Assembly: GCF_012569285.1 (NCBI RefSeq)
Contig: NZ_CP046198.1
Location: forward strand, 287,590-351,589
DNA: 64,000 bases
DNA from: Enterobacteriaceae endosymbiont of Donacia proxima
Lineage (GTDB): Bacteria; Pseudomonadota; Gammaproteobacteria; Enterobacterales; Enterobacteriaceae
Direction of reading: 5' to 3'
Shown here: in pieces, positions 18,879 to 28,494 of the stretch
Layout of the letters: the number at the start of each line of letters is the position of its first letter
Numbering within the stretch: position 1 is the stretch's first letter
Program-made: the position numbers and the translations under genes
Notes under the pieces: model-generated
The model's input: the letters and a program-made list of their open reading frames with translations, nothing else
Told to the model about the DNA's origin: nothing
Database searches by the model: none

Positions 18879-20975
18879 TTAAATTTTATTTATAGCAGCT
18901 TTTATACTTAATCTTATTCTTCCTTGTTTATCAATTTCCATAACTTTAACAAATACATTTTGTAAAATCTGTAAATAATCACTTACTTTACTAACATGTT
19001 TATTAGTAATTTGCGAAATATGAACTAATCCTTCTTTGCCGTTACTTAAGGAGATAAATGCACCAAAATCAACAATACGAATAACTTTTCCAGTATAAAT
19101 TTGTCCAACAATAATATCAGCTGTAATTTCTTCTATACGACGAATTGCAAATTTTATATTCTTATTATTTTTAGCTGCAATTTTAACAATTCCACTATCT
19201 TCTATTTCAATAATTGTATCAGTTTCTTCCGTTAAGGCTCTAATAACAGAACCACCTTTTCCTATCATATCTTTAATTTTTTCTGGATTAATTTTTAATG
19301 TATGAATTCTTGGTGCAAATTCTGAAATATTTTTTCTTGGATTAGAAATAGCTTTTTTCATTACTTCTAAAATATGTAATCTAGCTAATTTTGCTTGAAA
19401 TAAAACTAATTTTATAACTTTATAAGTTATACCTTCTATTTTCATATCCATTTGTAATGCTGTAATTCCATTATTAGTACCGGCAACTTTAAAATCCATA
19501 TCACCTAAATGATCTTCATCACCTAAAATATCTGATAATATTATAAAATTATTTTTTTCTTTAATTAATCCCATTGCTATACCAGCTACAGCATTTTTTA
19601 TAGGTATACCTGCATCCATCATAGCTAATGATGCTCCACAAACAGAAGCCATAGAAGAAGAACCATTAGATTCTGTAATTTCAGATACCATACGTATGGT
19701 ATAAGGAAATTGATTAATATCCGGCATAATTGGTATTAAAGATTTTTTGACTAAATTACCATGTCCTATTTCTCGTCTTTTAGGTGATCCTAATATTCCA
19801 ATTTCACCAACAGAATAAGAAGGAAAATTATAATGAAACAAAAAATTATCTGCTTTATTATTTATTAAATTATCTAAGGTTTGAGCATCTCTAGTTGTTC
19901 CTAATGTAGCTGTAACTAATGCTTGTGTTTCTCCTCGTGTAAAGAGGGCTGAACCATGTGTTCTAGGTAAAATACCTATACGTACATCTAAATTACGTAT
20001 CATATCATGTCTACGTCCATCAATTCTAAGATTATTTTCTATGATATTTTTACGAACTATTTTTTTTTCTAATTCATAAAAAACTTCATTTAGATATTGA
20101 ATTGAAATATTTTCGTATTCTTGTTCTTCTTTAATTAATTCAAAAATTTTTGATTTTACAGAATCAATTTTATTGATTCTATTTTGTTTTTCTTTAATGT
20201 TATATGCTTTTATTAATTTTTTTTTAGATAAAAAAATTACTTTTTGTTTAAGTTTTTCATTTATAGGAGAAAAAATCCATTCATAAGATTTTTTTTTTAC
20301 TTTAGAAGATAGTTTAACAATATTATCAATTAATATCTGTTGTTGATTATGACCATATATAATTGCATCTAATATTTGTTTTTCAGTTAAAAGATAAGAT
20401 TTAGCTTCTACCATTAGAATCGCTCTTTTAGTACTAGATACAATTAAATCTAATGAACTATTTTTCATTTCTTTAATATTAGGATTTAAAATATATTCAT
20501 TATTAATAAATCCTACACGAGCTGTACCTAATGTCCCATTAAATGGGATGCCAGATAAATTTAAAACAGTAGATGCTCCAATAATAGCAACAATATCTGG
20601 ATTAATTTCTGGATTTACAGACATAACAGTTGCTATAATTTGAATTTCATTTAAAAATCCTTTTTTAAATAAAGGTCTTATAGGACGATCAATTAAACGA
20701 GAAATTAAAATTTCATGTTCACTAGGGCGTCCTTCTCTACGAAAAAAATTTCCAGGAATACGACCTGCAGCATATGATTTTTCTTGATAATGTACTGATA
20801 AAGGAAAAAATTTTTGTTCTGGTTTTATTTTATTATCTACTACTAGAGTAACAAAAACAGCTGTATCATCAATACTTACCATTACAGAAGAAGTTGCTTG
20901 CCTAGCTATCATTCCTGTTTCTATAGTTACAGTATTATTACCATAACGAAATCTATGAATAATCGGTTTTAACAA
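18879..20975 (-). CDS. pnp: Polynucleotide phosphorylase
   Basis: Phosphorolytic 3'-5' exoribonuclease. It is 698 residues (E. coli 711) with both RNase PH-like domains ([49 protein letters not shown]), the KH domain ([19 protein letters not shown]) and the C-terminal S1 domain ([13 protein letters not shown]). Only the disordered tail that tethers the enzyme to RNase E in E. coli is shortened. It starts at TTG (20975-20973) with AAAAGGAT upstream, as does E. coli pnp. It lies in rpsO-pnp-deaD order. With DeaD it would form the main mRNA-decay pair visible here. Confidence 0.97.
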   Translation of the reverse strand: MLKPIIHRFRYGNNTVTIETGMIARQATSSVMVSIDDTAVFVTLVVDNKIKPEQKFFPLSVHYQEKSYAAGRIPGNFFRREGRPSEHEILISRLIDRPIRPLFKKGFLNEIQIIATVMSVNPEINPDIVAIIGASTVLNLSGIPFNGTLGTARVGFINNEYILNPNIKEMKNSSLDLIVSSTKRAILMVEAKSYLLTEKQILDAIIYGHNQQQILIDNIVKLSSKVKKKSYEWIFSPINEKLKQKVIFLSKKKLIKAYNIKEKQNRINKIDSVKSKIFELIKEEQEYENISIQYLNEVFYELEKKIVRKNIIENNLRIDGRRHDMIRNLDVRIGILPRTHGSALFTRGETQALVTATLGTTRDAQTLDNLINNKADNFLFHYNFPSYSVGEIGILGSPKRREIGHGNLVKKSLIPIMPDINQFPYTIRMVSEITESNGSSSMASVCGASLAMMDAGIPIKNAVAGIAMGLIKEKNNFIILSDILGDEDHLGDMDFKVAGTNNGITALQMDMKIEGITYKVIKLVLFQAKLARLHILEVMKKAISNPRKNISEFAPRIHTLKINPEKIKDMIGKGGSVIRALTEETDTIIEIEDSGIVKIAAKNNKNIKFAIRRIEEITADIIVGQIYTGKVIRIVDFGAFISLSNGKEGLVHISQITNKHVSKVSDYLQILQNVFVKVMEIDKQGRIRLSIKAAINKI

Positions 20976-21060
20976 AATAAATATCCTTTTAATAAATTTT
21001 TATATTAAAATATTAATTAATTATAAATTTATAAAATATATAAATAAAATTAAAATTTAT

Positions 21061-21330
21061 TTATTTTCTTAACCCTAAATTTTCAATTAATATATTATAA
21101 CTTTTAATTTTTTTTTTTTTTAAATAATTTAATAATTTTCTACGTTGTGATACCATACGTAGAAGTCCTCTACGACTATGATAATCTTTTTTATGTGTAG
21201 TAAAATGTTTTTGTAAATAATTAATTTTAGATGTTAATAAAGCTATTTGTACTTGTGTAGATCCATTATCTTTAATATCATTTTGATATTTTTTTATGAT
21301 TTTTGTTTTTTTTTCTATATTTAAATACAT
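21061..21330 (-). CDS. rpsO: 30S ribosomal protein S15
   Basis: Primary 16S rRNA-binding protein of the 30S platform. It is 89 residues, the standard length, with the signature [20 protein letters not shown] fully conserved and [13 protein letters not shown] near the N-terminus. It lies between truB and pnp as in E. coli. Confidence 0.98.
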   Translation of the reverse strand: MYLNIEKKTKIIKKYQNDIKDNGSTQVQIALLTSKINYLQKHFTTHKKDYHSRRGLLRMVSQRRKLLNYLKKKKIKSYNILIENLGLRK

Positions 21331-21359
21331 AACTAACCCCGTTTATTATAAAACATAAA

Positions 21360-22313
21360 TTAATAAAGTTTTTTTATATAATTTATTAATTTACATTTTA
21401 TAATGTAACCTTTATTATTAATTTGGCATATACCTATAAAATTATGAAATTTTTTTTCAAAAATACGAAATTTTGTTTTATTTACTGTGGATGTTAATTT
21501 AATTTTTTTACCATTTATTATTTTTTTTATTAATAAACTTGATAAATATAATTTAGATATGTGACATATGATGTAATCAATAGGTAATAATAATTTTTTT
21601 ATTAAAAGAGTACTTAATTTATGATTTCGATAATTCATAATTAATATTTTTAATTGTTCTAATGTTATAACGTTTTTATGTAAAATTGAAATATGTGATA
21701 TTGCTATTCTACGTAATTTAATTACATGAGCTCCACAATTTAATTTATCTCCTAAATCATCAATAATACTACGAATATATGTTCCTTTTGAACAATTAAT
21801 TTGTAATTTTATTTTATTTTGATAAAAATTTAGTAATTTAATTTGATATATTATAATAATTCTTTTTTCTAAATTAGGAATATTAATTCCTATTCTGGCA
21901 TATTTATATAAAGGTATACCTTTATATTTAATAGCAGAATACATAGGAGGTTTTTGTTTACTTTTTCCTTTAAATAAATTTATTTTTTTTAAAATATCTT
22001 TTATAGTTACATTAACATTTTTTTTTTTTATAAGAGAACCATATTTATCTGCAGTATTTGTTTTTTCTCCTAAAAGGGCTGTAACTAAATATGTTTTATT
22101 TTTATTCATTAAATATTTACTAAATTTAGTATATTCACCAAAACAAATAGGTAATAATCCACTAGCTAAAGGATCTAAAGTCCCAATATAACCGGCTTTT
22201 TTAGCATTAAAAATAATTTTAACATACTGAAGAATTTTATTTGATGTAATACCAATAGATTTATCAAGTAATAATAAACCATTTATATTTTTTTTTTTTA
22301 TTATTTTCAACAT
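21360..22313 (-). CDS. truB: tRNA pseudouridine-55 synthase
   Basis: Makes pseudouridine 55 in the T-loop of tRNAs. It is 317 residues (E. coli 314). The catalytic Asp47 lies in GTLDPLASGLLP, and KPPMYSAIKYKG, CSKGTYIRS and the C-terminal PUA-like end are present. It lies between rbfA and rpsO in the ancestral order. Confidence 0.96.
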   Translation of the reverse strand: MLKIIKKKNINGLLLLDKSIGITSNKILQYVKIIFNAKKAGYIGTLDPLASGLLPICFGEYTKFSKYLMNKNKTYLVTALLGEKTNTADKYGSLIKKKNVNVTIKDILKKINLFKGKSKQKPPMYSAIKYKGIPLYKYARIGINIPNLEKRIIIIYQIKLLNFYQNKIKLQINCSKGTYIRSIIDDLGDKLNCGAHVIKLRRIAISHISILHKNVITLEQLKILIMNYRNHKLSTLLIKKLLLPIDYIICHISKLYLSSLLIKKIINGKKIKLTSTVNKTKFRIFEKKFHNFIGICQINNKGYIIKCKLINYIKKLY

Positions 22314-22361
22314 TTTTTTACGGGAAAATTATAACTACTAATTTTTTAGTATAGTCTATTT

Positions 22362-22703
22362 TTATTTTATATTATTTAGTATATTACTTATATAATTACC
22401 TTCTTTTAAAGAAGGATCTAAAAAAAATTTTAATTTAGGTATCTTACGTAATTTTATTTTTTTTTGAAGTATATATCTAATATATTCTGTTGTTTTATTT
22501 AGATAAAATAATGATTTTTTTTTATTTTTTAATTCTTCTTTATATGACAAAATTATAAAGATTTTTGCATATGAATAATCTTTAGATAATACTAAATCGG
22601 TAATAGTAGTAAATTTGTTTATTCTTATATCATTAAGATTATTTTGTAATATTTTTGCTATTTGTTTTTTTAGTTCATATGCAATACGTAAATTACGATA
22701 CAA
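22362..22703 (-). CDS. rbfA: Ribosome-binding factor A
   Basis: 30S maturation factor acting on the 16S 5' region. It is 113 residues against 133 in E. coli; the acidic C-terminal tail is missing. The KH-fold core is recognisable (LKKQIAKILQ, DYSYAKIFI, LRKIPKLKFFLDPSLKEGNYI). The start is TTG (22703-22701), seven bases after a GGAGG ribosome-binding site; no in-frame ATG fits. It lies between infB and truB. Confidence 0.93.
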   Translation of the reverse strand: MYRNLRIAYELKKQIAKILQNNLNDIRINKFTTITDLVLSKDYSYAKIFIILSYKEELKNKKKSLFYLNKTTEYIRYILQKKIKLRKIPKLKFFLDPSLKEGNYISNILNNIK

Positions 22704-22744
22704 TAAATAACCTCCATATAAATTTAATTATATATTAAAAAAAA

Positions 22745-25132
22745 TTATTTTTTTATAATTTCATCTTTTTTAAAAATTTCAATTTTATCTCCTAAATGTA
22801 TATCATTAAAATTTTTAATACTAATACCACATTCCATACCACTACGTACTTCATATACACTTTCTTTAAATCTTCTTAACGAATCTATGATGCCTACATG
22901 AATAATTTGATTATTTCTAAATAATTTTACTAAATTATTACGTTTAATTAATCCGTATGTTACTATACATCCAGCTATGACACCAATTTTAGGAATAGTA
23001 AAAATACTTTTAATTTCTGCATTTCCTAAAATTAATTCTTTGTATTTAGGCATTAAAAGATTTTGTATATATTTTTTCATATAATTAATTAAATCATAAA
23101 TAATTGTAAAAAACATAATTTTAATATGTTTTTTTTTAATTATATTTTTTATGATAGTATTTTGTTTTATATTAAATCCAATAATAATAATGTGTTTAGA
23201 AGAATTAGTTATTGCTAATGAAATATCTGTTTCGTTTATTTCTCCGATCCCACAGTGAATAATTTTTATATTAATTTTTTTATTAGATAAATTTAATAAT
23301 GTATTTGTAATATCTTCTATAGAACCTTTAGTATCACTTTTAATTAATAAATTTATTTCATAAATATTTTTTTTATCTAAATTTAAAAATAATTTTTTAA
23401 ATTGTTTTTGTTTATGAGCTAATTTTATTTCACGTAATTTATTTTTTCTATATAATGCTATTACTTTTGCTTGTTTTTCATTACTTACAACTATAAAATT
23501 ATCTCCTGCATCCGGTAATTCAGATAAACCTAAAATTTTAATAGGTGTAGAAGGTCCAGCATATTGGATTTTAAATCCTTTATAATTTATTAAACATTTT
23601 ACTTTACCATATGTACAACCACAAAGTACTATATCACCTTTTTTTAACATCCCTTCTTTTATTAGAACATTAGCTATTGGACCTTTCCCTTTTTCTAAAA
23701 AAGATTCAATTACTATTCCTTTTGCTATACCTACATTAATAGCTTTTAATTCTAGTATTTCTGCTTGTAATAAAATAATTTTTAATAATTTATTTATACC
23801 TTCTCCTGTTTTAGCAGAAATTTTAACAAATATATTTTTTCCACCCCATTCTTCAGAGATAATATCATATCTACTTAATTCATTTTTTATTTTTTCAAAA
23901 TTAGAAATATTTTTATCAATTTTATTAATTGCTACTATAATAGGTACTTTCATTGTTTTAGCATGTTGTATCGCTTCTATAGTTTGTGGCATAACACCAT
24001 CATCAATAGCGATTACTAATATTATGATATCTGTAATTTGTACTCCTCTTAATCTCATAGAGGTGAAAGATTCATGACCAGGAGTATCAAAAAATATTAT
24101 TTTTTTATTATTAAATTCGATTTCATATGCATCTATATTTTGTGTGATGCCACCTGCTTCTTTAGCTGTAATATTACTTGAACAAATATAATCTAATAGT
24201 GAAGTTTTTCCATGATCAACATGTCCTATAATTGTTACAATAGGTGACCTAATAATTGGTTTACTATGTAAATTAGTATTATTAATTAATAATTTTTCTA
24301 TATCATTTTCTCGACGTAATATAACTTTATGACCCATTTCTTCTGCTATTAATTGTGCTGTTTCTTGATCTAATAACTGGTTCACATCGGAATATTGTTC
24401 GCCCATATTTATCATAATTTTTATTAATTCTGAATTTTTAACAGCCATTTTGTTAGATAATTCAGTTATACTAATAGTTTCATTAATAATAATATTACGA
24501 TTAATGTTTTTAATTGGTTTATTGAAATTTTGATATAATTTAGAAAAATTTTTTTTGTATTTATTATTATAAATAATTTTTTTATTATTTTCTTTAAAAT
24601 TTTTATAATTTTTATTATATTTTTTTTTATTATATATATTTTTTTTCAAAAAATTTTTGTCTATATTTTTATAATTATAAAATTTTTTTTTTTTTAAAAT
24701 TATATTTTTTTTATTTTTATAATCTACACTATTTTTAGTAGTATTTATTTCTTTATAATCATGTTTATGAAATAACATTGATTTTTTTTTTTTTTTTATT
24801 TTTAAAATACTAATTTTATTGAGTTTATATTTTTTTTTAGTAAGATTTTGTTTATTTAAAAATAATAATTTACTTTTGTCATTATTAACTAATATTTTTT
24901 TTTGTTTAATTTTATTAATATTTTTAATATCATTATTGTGTATAGAAAAAAATTTTAATTTGTTAGAATTTTTATTTTTTAAATATGTCAAAAATTTTTT
25001 TTTTTCTTCCTTATTAATTATATCATTTTCTAATTTAGAAATACCTTTATTAGAAAAATATTTAATTATTTTTTTAATTGGAACTTTAATTTCATTAGCT
25101 AATGATTTTATAGTTATAACAGCATCTATCAT
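22745..25132 (-). CDS. infB: Translation initiation factor IF-2
   Basis: GTPase that delivers initiator tRNA to the 30S subunit. It is 795 residues (E. coli 890). The first 50 residues keep the IF2 N-terminal fold (VITIKSLANEIKVPIKK). Residues about 60-210 have become a low-complexity Lys/Asn/Ile/Tyr stretch. The conserved core starts near 217, with G1 GHVDHGKT at 303-310, DTPGHESF and NKIDK following, and the C-terminal domains end normally (EVRSGMECGISIKNFNDIH). It has an AGAGGAG ribosome-binding site. The gene follows nusA; the intervening 236 bases hold the remnant of the nusA 3' end. Confidence 0.97.
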   Translation of the reverse strand: MIDAVITIKSLANEIKVPIKKIIKYFSNKGISKLENDIINKEEKKKFLTYLKNKNSNKLKFFSIHNNDIKNINKIKQKKILVNNDKSKLLFLNKQNLTKKKYKLNKISILKIKKKKKSMLFHKHDYKEINTTKNSVDYKNKKNIILKKKKFYNYKNIDKNFLKKNIYNKKKYNKNYKNFKENNKKIIYNNKYKKNFSKLYQNFNKPIKNINRNIIINETISITELSNKMAVKNSELIKIMINMGEQYSDVNQLLDQETAQLIAEEMGHKVILRRENDIEKLLINNTNLHSKPIIRSPIVTIIGHVDHGKTSLLDYICSSNITAKEAGGITQNIDAYEIEFNNKKIIFFDTPGHESFTSMRLRGVQITDIIILVIAIDDGVMPQTIEAIQHAKTMKVPIIVAINKIDKNISNFEKIKNELSRYDIISEEWGGKNIFVKISAKTGEGINKLLKIILLQAEILELKAINVGIAKGIVIESFLEKGKGPIANVLIKEGMLKKGDIVLCGCTYGKVKCLINYKGFKIQYAGPSTPIKILGLSELPDAGDNFIVVSNEKQAKVIALYRKNKLREIKLAHKQKQFKKLFLNLDKKNIYEINLLIKSDTKGSIEDITNTLLNLSNKKINIKIIHCGIGEINETDISLAITNSSKHIIIIGFNIKQNTIIKNIIKKKHIKIMFFTIIYDLINYMKKYIQNLLMPKYKELILGNAEIKSIFTIPKIGVIAGCIVTYGLIKRNNLVKLFRNNQIIHVGIIDSLRRFKESVYEVRSGMECGISIKNFNDIHLGDKIEIFKKDEIIKK

Positions 25133-25160
25133 GCTGTCTACTCCTCTATTTTAAAATTAA

Positions 25161-25350
25161 TTACGTACCATTTTTTTTAAACCGACAAATATTGCTTACA
25201 GACATAATTATTTTTACTACTTCTATTTTAGATAAATTATCTGTCTCAGATATATCTTTAATATCTCTGTTCAGCTAGATTTTCAATAGTGTAAATACCT
25301 TTATTTATTAAATAATTAGATAATTTATTATTTATCCTTTTTAGTTTTAA
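25161..25350 (-). pseudogene. nusA: Frameshifted remnant of the NusA C-terminal AR2 domain
   Basis: On the minus strand between the nusA stop and infB, two adjacent reading frames together spell the E. coli NusA AR2 domain. The first frame reads INNKLSNYLINKGIYTIENLAEQ in two pieces up to 25267. After one extra base near 25266, the next frame gives DIKDISETDNLSKIEVVKIIMSVSNICRF and stops at 25163-25161. E. coli ends in LAFKLAARGVCTLEDLAEQ... and IMAARNICWF, and the spacing is preserved. An in-frame TAA at 25353-25351 separates it from the intact part, so it cannot be reached by reading on. It has no start codon with a ribosome-binding site. Confidence 0.88.
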
Positions 25351-25368
25351 TTATTTTTTTTAAATTTA

Positions 25369-26655
25369 CTATTTATATTTTTTTTTGAAAATTGGATTAG
25401 TATATATTTTTTTTGCTAATTCTTGTATTTTTTTTAAATCATTTATTTTTAAATTAAATTTATTAGTAATATCATATAACATATCTGTAGGAATTAATAT
25501 TAATTCTTTAATAGAAGATATTTTACCTTTTTCCACTATTATTTTTGATAATTCATATTTAATATTTAAATGTTTTACAAACATATTTATAATATTATTT
25601 TGTTCTTTTTTATATTTATGATATAAATCATTTTTTGTCATAACATTTAATTCCCACCCACTTAATTGAGATGCTAAACGAATATTTTGTCCATTTCTTC
25701 CTATAGCTTGAGCTAAATTATTTTCTTCCACAGCAATATCTATTACATGTTTTTTTTTATTTAAAACAATTGATGATATATCTGCTGGTAACATAGCATT
25801 AATAACAAATTTTTTTGGATCAGAATCCCATAATATAATATCAATACGTTCACCATTTAATTCATTAGAAACAGCTTGAACTCTAGCACCTCTCATTCCT
25901 ACACAAGCTCCTATTGGATCAATTCTTTTATCATTTGTTTTAACAGCTATTTTAGCTCTAGAACCTGGATCTCTAGCTACTGCTTTAATTTTAATTAAAC
26001 CTTCTCCTATTTCAGGAACTTCAATATTGAATAATTCAATTAACATTTGTATTTTAGATCTACTTATAAATAATTGTGTTTCTTTAATATCTTCTTTAAT
26101 ATAAAAAAGCAATCCTTTTATTCTATCTCCTATTCTAAAATTTTCTCTTGGTAACATATCAGAACGTAAAATTATAGCATCAGCTCCATGTCCTAAATCT
26201 ATATTTAGATGACTTCTATTTACTTTTTTAACAATACCATTTAAAATTTTTCCCTCTTTCTTTTTAAATTGTGCAATAGTAACAGCTTTTTTAGCTTCTC
26301 TTACTTTATGTACAATAACTTGTTTAGCTGTTTGTGTTGTTATACGATTAAAGTTAATAGATTTAATTTTGTCATATATATAATCACCTAAATTAAGAGT
26401 ATTATCTTCAATTCTTGCTGCATCTAATGTAATTTCTTTAGTAGGATAATGTACTTTTTTAACTATTAACCACCTTCTAAATGTATTAAAATCACCATTT
26501 TTACGATTAATATTAACAAATACTTCTATATCTTGTTCATATTTTTTTTTAGTTGCACTAACTAAAGCACTTTCCATTGCTTCAAATATTTTTTCACGAG
26601 GTAAAGATTTTTCATTAGCAACAGCTTCGATAACAGCTAATATTTCTTTATTCAT
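25369..26655 (-). CDS. nusA: Transcription termination/antitermination factor NusA lacking AR2
   Basis: Binds RNA polymerase to modulate pausing, termination and antitermination. From the chosen start it is 428 residues against 495 in E. coli. The N-terminal polymerase-binding domain ([16 protein letters not shown]), S1 domain, KH1/KH2 ([33 protein letters not shown]) and AR1 ([18 protein letters not shown]) are present. The frame stops right after AR1, next to a run of nine A residues. The ATG at 26655 aligns with the E. coli start and follows TTGAGGATAACTAGG; the TTG five codons upstream overlaps the ribosome-binding site. rimP, upstream of nusA in E. coli, is missing. Confidence 0.95.
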   Translation of the reverse strand: MNKEILAVIEAVANEKSLPREKIFEAMESALVSATKKKYEQDIEVFVNINRKNGDFNTFRRWLIVKKVHYPTKEITLDAARIEDNTLNLGDYIYDKIKSINFNRITTQTAKQVIVHKVREAKKAVTIAQFKKKEGKILNGIVKKVNRSHLNIDLGHGADAIILRSDMLPRENFRIGDRIKGLLFYIKEDIKETQLFISRSKIQMLIELFNIEVPEIGEGLIKIKAVARDPGSRAKIAVKTNDKRIDPIGACVGMRGARVQAVSNELNGERIDIILWDSDPKKFVINAMLPADISSIVLNKKKHVIDIAVEENNLAQAIGRNGQNIRLASQLSGWELNVMTKNDLYHKYKKEQNNIINMFVKHLNIKYELSKIIVEKGKISSIKELILIPTDMLYDITNKFNLKINDLKKIQELAKKIYTNPIFKKKYK

Positions 26656-26851
26656 CCTAGTTATCCTCAATATTTAATTCTTAAAATTAGAAAACTAGAT
26701 TATACTAAAATAATATAAGTAACATAATTTTACTAAATAGTAACTTTATTATTTCATATAATTTTTTTAAAAAACTTATCTATTTATTTTTATTGTATAT
26801 AAAAGTAAACATGAAATAAATTTAATAAAGGAATTAATATAACGTTGATAT

Positions 26852-26928
<77 letters not shown>

Positions 26929-26943
26929 TCTTAATGATAATAT

Positions 26944-26972
26944 ATGATATTATAAAAAAATAAATAATGCAA
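26944..26972 (-). promoter_or_regulatory. Candidate promoter of initiator tRNA / nusA operon
   Basis: On the minus strand TTGCAT (26972-26967) and TATCAT (26949-26944) are spaced by 17 bases, and the -10 ends 15 bases before the tRNA 5' end. This would drive tRNA-fMet and, by readthrough, nusA-infB-rbfA-truB-rpsO-pnp. Confidence 0.45.
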
Positions 26973-26984
26973 TATTAATTTTAA

Positions 26985-27070
26985 TACCGAAGACGGGAGT
27001 TGAACCCGTAAGCCTAGAATAAGGCACTACCACCTCAAAGTAGCGTGTTTACCAATTTCACCACCTCGGT
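26985..27070 (-). tRNA. tRNA-Leu (GAG anticodon)
   Basis: Class II tRNA with acceptor ACCGAGG/CTTCGGT, anticodon GAG in CTTTGAGGT and a long variable arm (TGCCTTATTCTAGGCTTA). It matches E. coli leuU, which also follows secG. No CCA is encoded. The gene lies 10 bases after the secG stop, so they probably share a transcript. Confidence 0.97.
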
Positions 27071-27080
27071 AAAATTTTAT

Positions 27081-27350
27081 TTACATCTTATTTATATTAT
27101 AAAATGTAATATTATTTTTTCCATATTTTTTTACATTAAAATTATTTATTACCAAACCAATAATAAAGAATAAAGATGCAAGTAAAATAATACTTTTTGT
27201 TAAAATTTTATTAGACATATTTGTATTAAAAGGAGATTTTGTATTATTTGATGATGCACTAATATCTATTTCATCATTATCTTGAAATAAGATAATACTA
27301 ATCAACATAGTTGATACAAAAATAAATAAAATTAATAGTAATTTATACAT
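27081..27350 (-). CDS. secG: Protein-export membrane protein SecG
   Basis: Accessory subunit of the SecYEG translocon. It is 89 residues from the ATG at 27350 (MYKLLLILF, aligned with MYEALLVVF of E. coli; E. coli 110). Two membrane segments (about 2-20 and 53-72) flank a short polar loop, and ILFQ and TKSIILLASLFFIIGL match the family. A TTG nine codons upstream also opens the frame but has no support. It is followed by tRNA-Leu as in E. coli. Sequence identity is low, and the call leans on the neighbours. Confidence 0.88.
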   Translation of the reverse strand: MYKLLLILFIFVSTMLISIILFQDNDEIDISASSNNTKSPFNTNMSNKILTKSIILLASLFFIIGLVINNFNVKKYGKNNITFYNINKM

Positions 27351-28494
27351 AAAAAAACCAAAAAATATTTTAATCAAATATTATCTAAATATAATTATAT
27401 ATTAATTTGTAATAATTACAATATAAATTTTTAACATAAAATATTTATTTTACAATATTTTTATGTAATATAAAAATTATTAATTTTATATTTTTTTTAT
27501 AAATTAAATAATTATTTTAAAACTAAAATTTTTTAAAAAAATTTTTATTAAAATAAAAATTATATTTAAATTTTTTAATTAAATAAATCAATATCATGAT
27601 ATTAAATCATAATTTATATTGATAATAATATTTAATATTTCTTTTTTTAAAAAATATTTTCAATTTAATTTTATTTAATAAAGTTGAACATTTTAAATTT
27701 TTAATTACAATATTTTACTAAAAAATCTTTTTTTAAAAACATATTAAATAATATTTATATTCTACTTATATAAAAGTAATTTTAAATTAAATGAATAATT
27801 TAAATTTGTATATAAATATTATTCATCTTATCTTTATATAAAGAACCTTTTGTTATAACATATAATTATATATTATATATTACTAAATTATTTAGTAATT
27901 TAATATTGTTAATATATTTTAAATTTTATTATATGGAATTTCTAAATATTTTTTCATTAAATGAAATAATTATTTAATTTATAAAATTCTAATTATAAAA
28001 ATACGATAACATTATTTATATAATTTATAATAATTTTAAATTTATGTTAAAATAATGAAAAACACATTAATAATATATTTAATATAATTTTTAATAAATT
28101 AAAAAAATATAAATTTTTTTTATATTATTTATATACTTAAAAAATTAAAAAAAATATTTTTATTTTATTTCCAATAATATTTTTTAAATATATATTATAT
28201 TTGATAATTATTTATAGAATTTTTAAATTTTATAATAAAAATATTATATTATGATATCTAAAATTATTTTATAGTTTTTTATATAAATAACTATAAAAAT
28301 ATATATTAAATATATATTTTATATTTTTTTAACGATAATTTTGCCTTAAATAGGTATTTATTTTTATTAAAAAAAAATAAATTTTAAAAATTAAATAAAT
28401 ATATATAATATATTAAAATATTTATGATATTTCATATTTTATTCTTTTTATATGTTATAAAATATCATAAACTATTTATTTTTTAAAAAATATT
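27351..28494. other. 1.1-kb non-coding region in place of folP-glmM, rich in hairpins
   Basis: No plausible reading frame or RNA gene was found. In E. coli ftsH-folP-glmM-secG are contiguous, so this is where folP and glmM stood; nothing recognisable of either protein could be read. Nearly all bases are A/T. Several clean inverted repeats occur: AATATCATGATATT at 27590-27603 nested in ATCAATAT/ATATTGAT, ATGAATAAT/ATTATTCAT at 27791-27826, CTTTATATAAAG at 27832-27843, and ATTACTAAA/TTTAGTAAT at 27879-27899. It is far longer than any other spacer in the window. Confidence 0.6.
28421..28471 (-). terminator. Bipartite stem-loop downstream of ftsH
   Basis: Perfect 12-bp arms TTTATGATATTT (28421-28432) and AAATATCATAAA (28460-28471) enclose a second small stem (CATAT/ATATG). 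It begins about 24 bases after the ftsH stop and is a likely terminator or 3' stabiliser of the rlmE-ftsH transcript. Confidence 0.5.

Noticed and set aside
24819-25154. 111-codon frame on the plus strand opposite infB
   Set aside because: It mirrors the A-rich 5' part of infB; it is a Phe/Leu/Ile-rich shadow with no ribosome-binding site or homology.
25161-25163. The nusA-infB spacer as an N-terminal extension of IF-2
   Set aside because: The frame is interrupted and its residues align with the NusA C-terminus, not IF-2. The IF-2 ATG has its own AGAGGAG site.
26656-26670. Upstream TTG starts for nusA, and likewise for secG (27351-27377) and fkpA (49398-49421)
   Set aside because: Internal ATGs align with E. 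coli starts; for nusA and fkpA a well-placed ribosome-binding site also lies between the TTG and the ATG.
27351-28494. Possible folP or glmM pseudogenes in the large spacer
   Set aside because: No stretch in any frame could be matched to either protein by eye; only the position suggests them.
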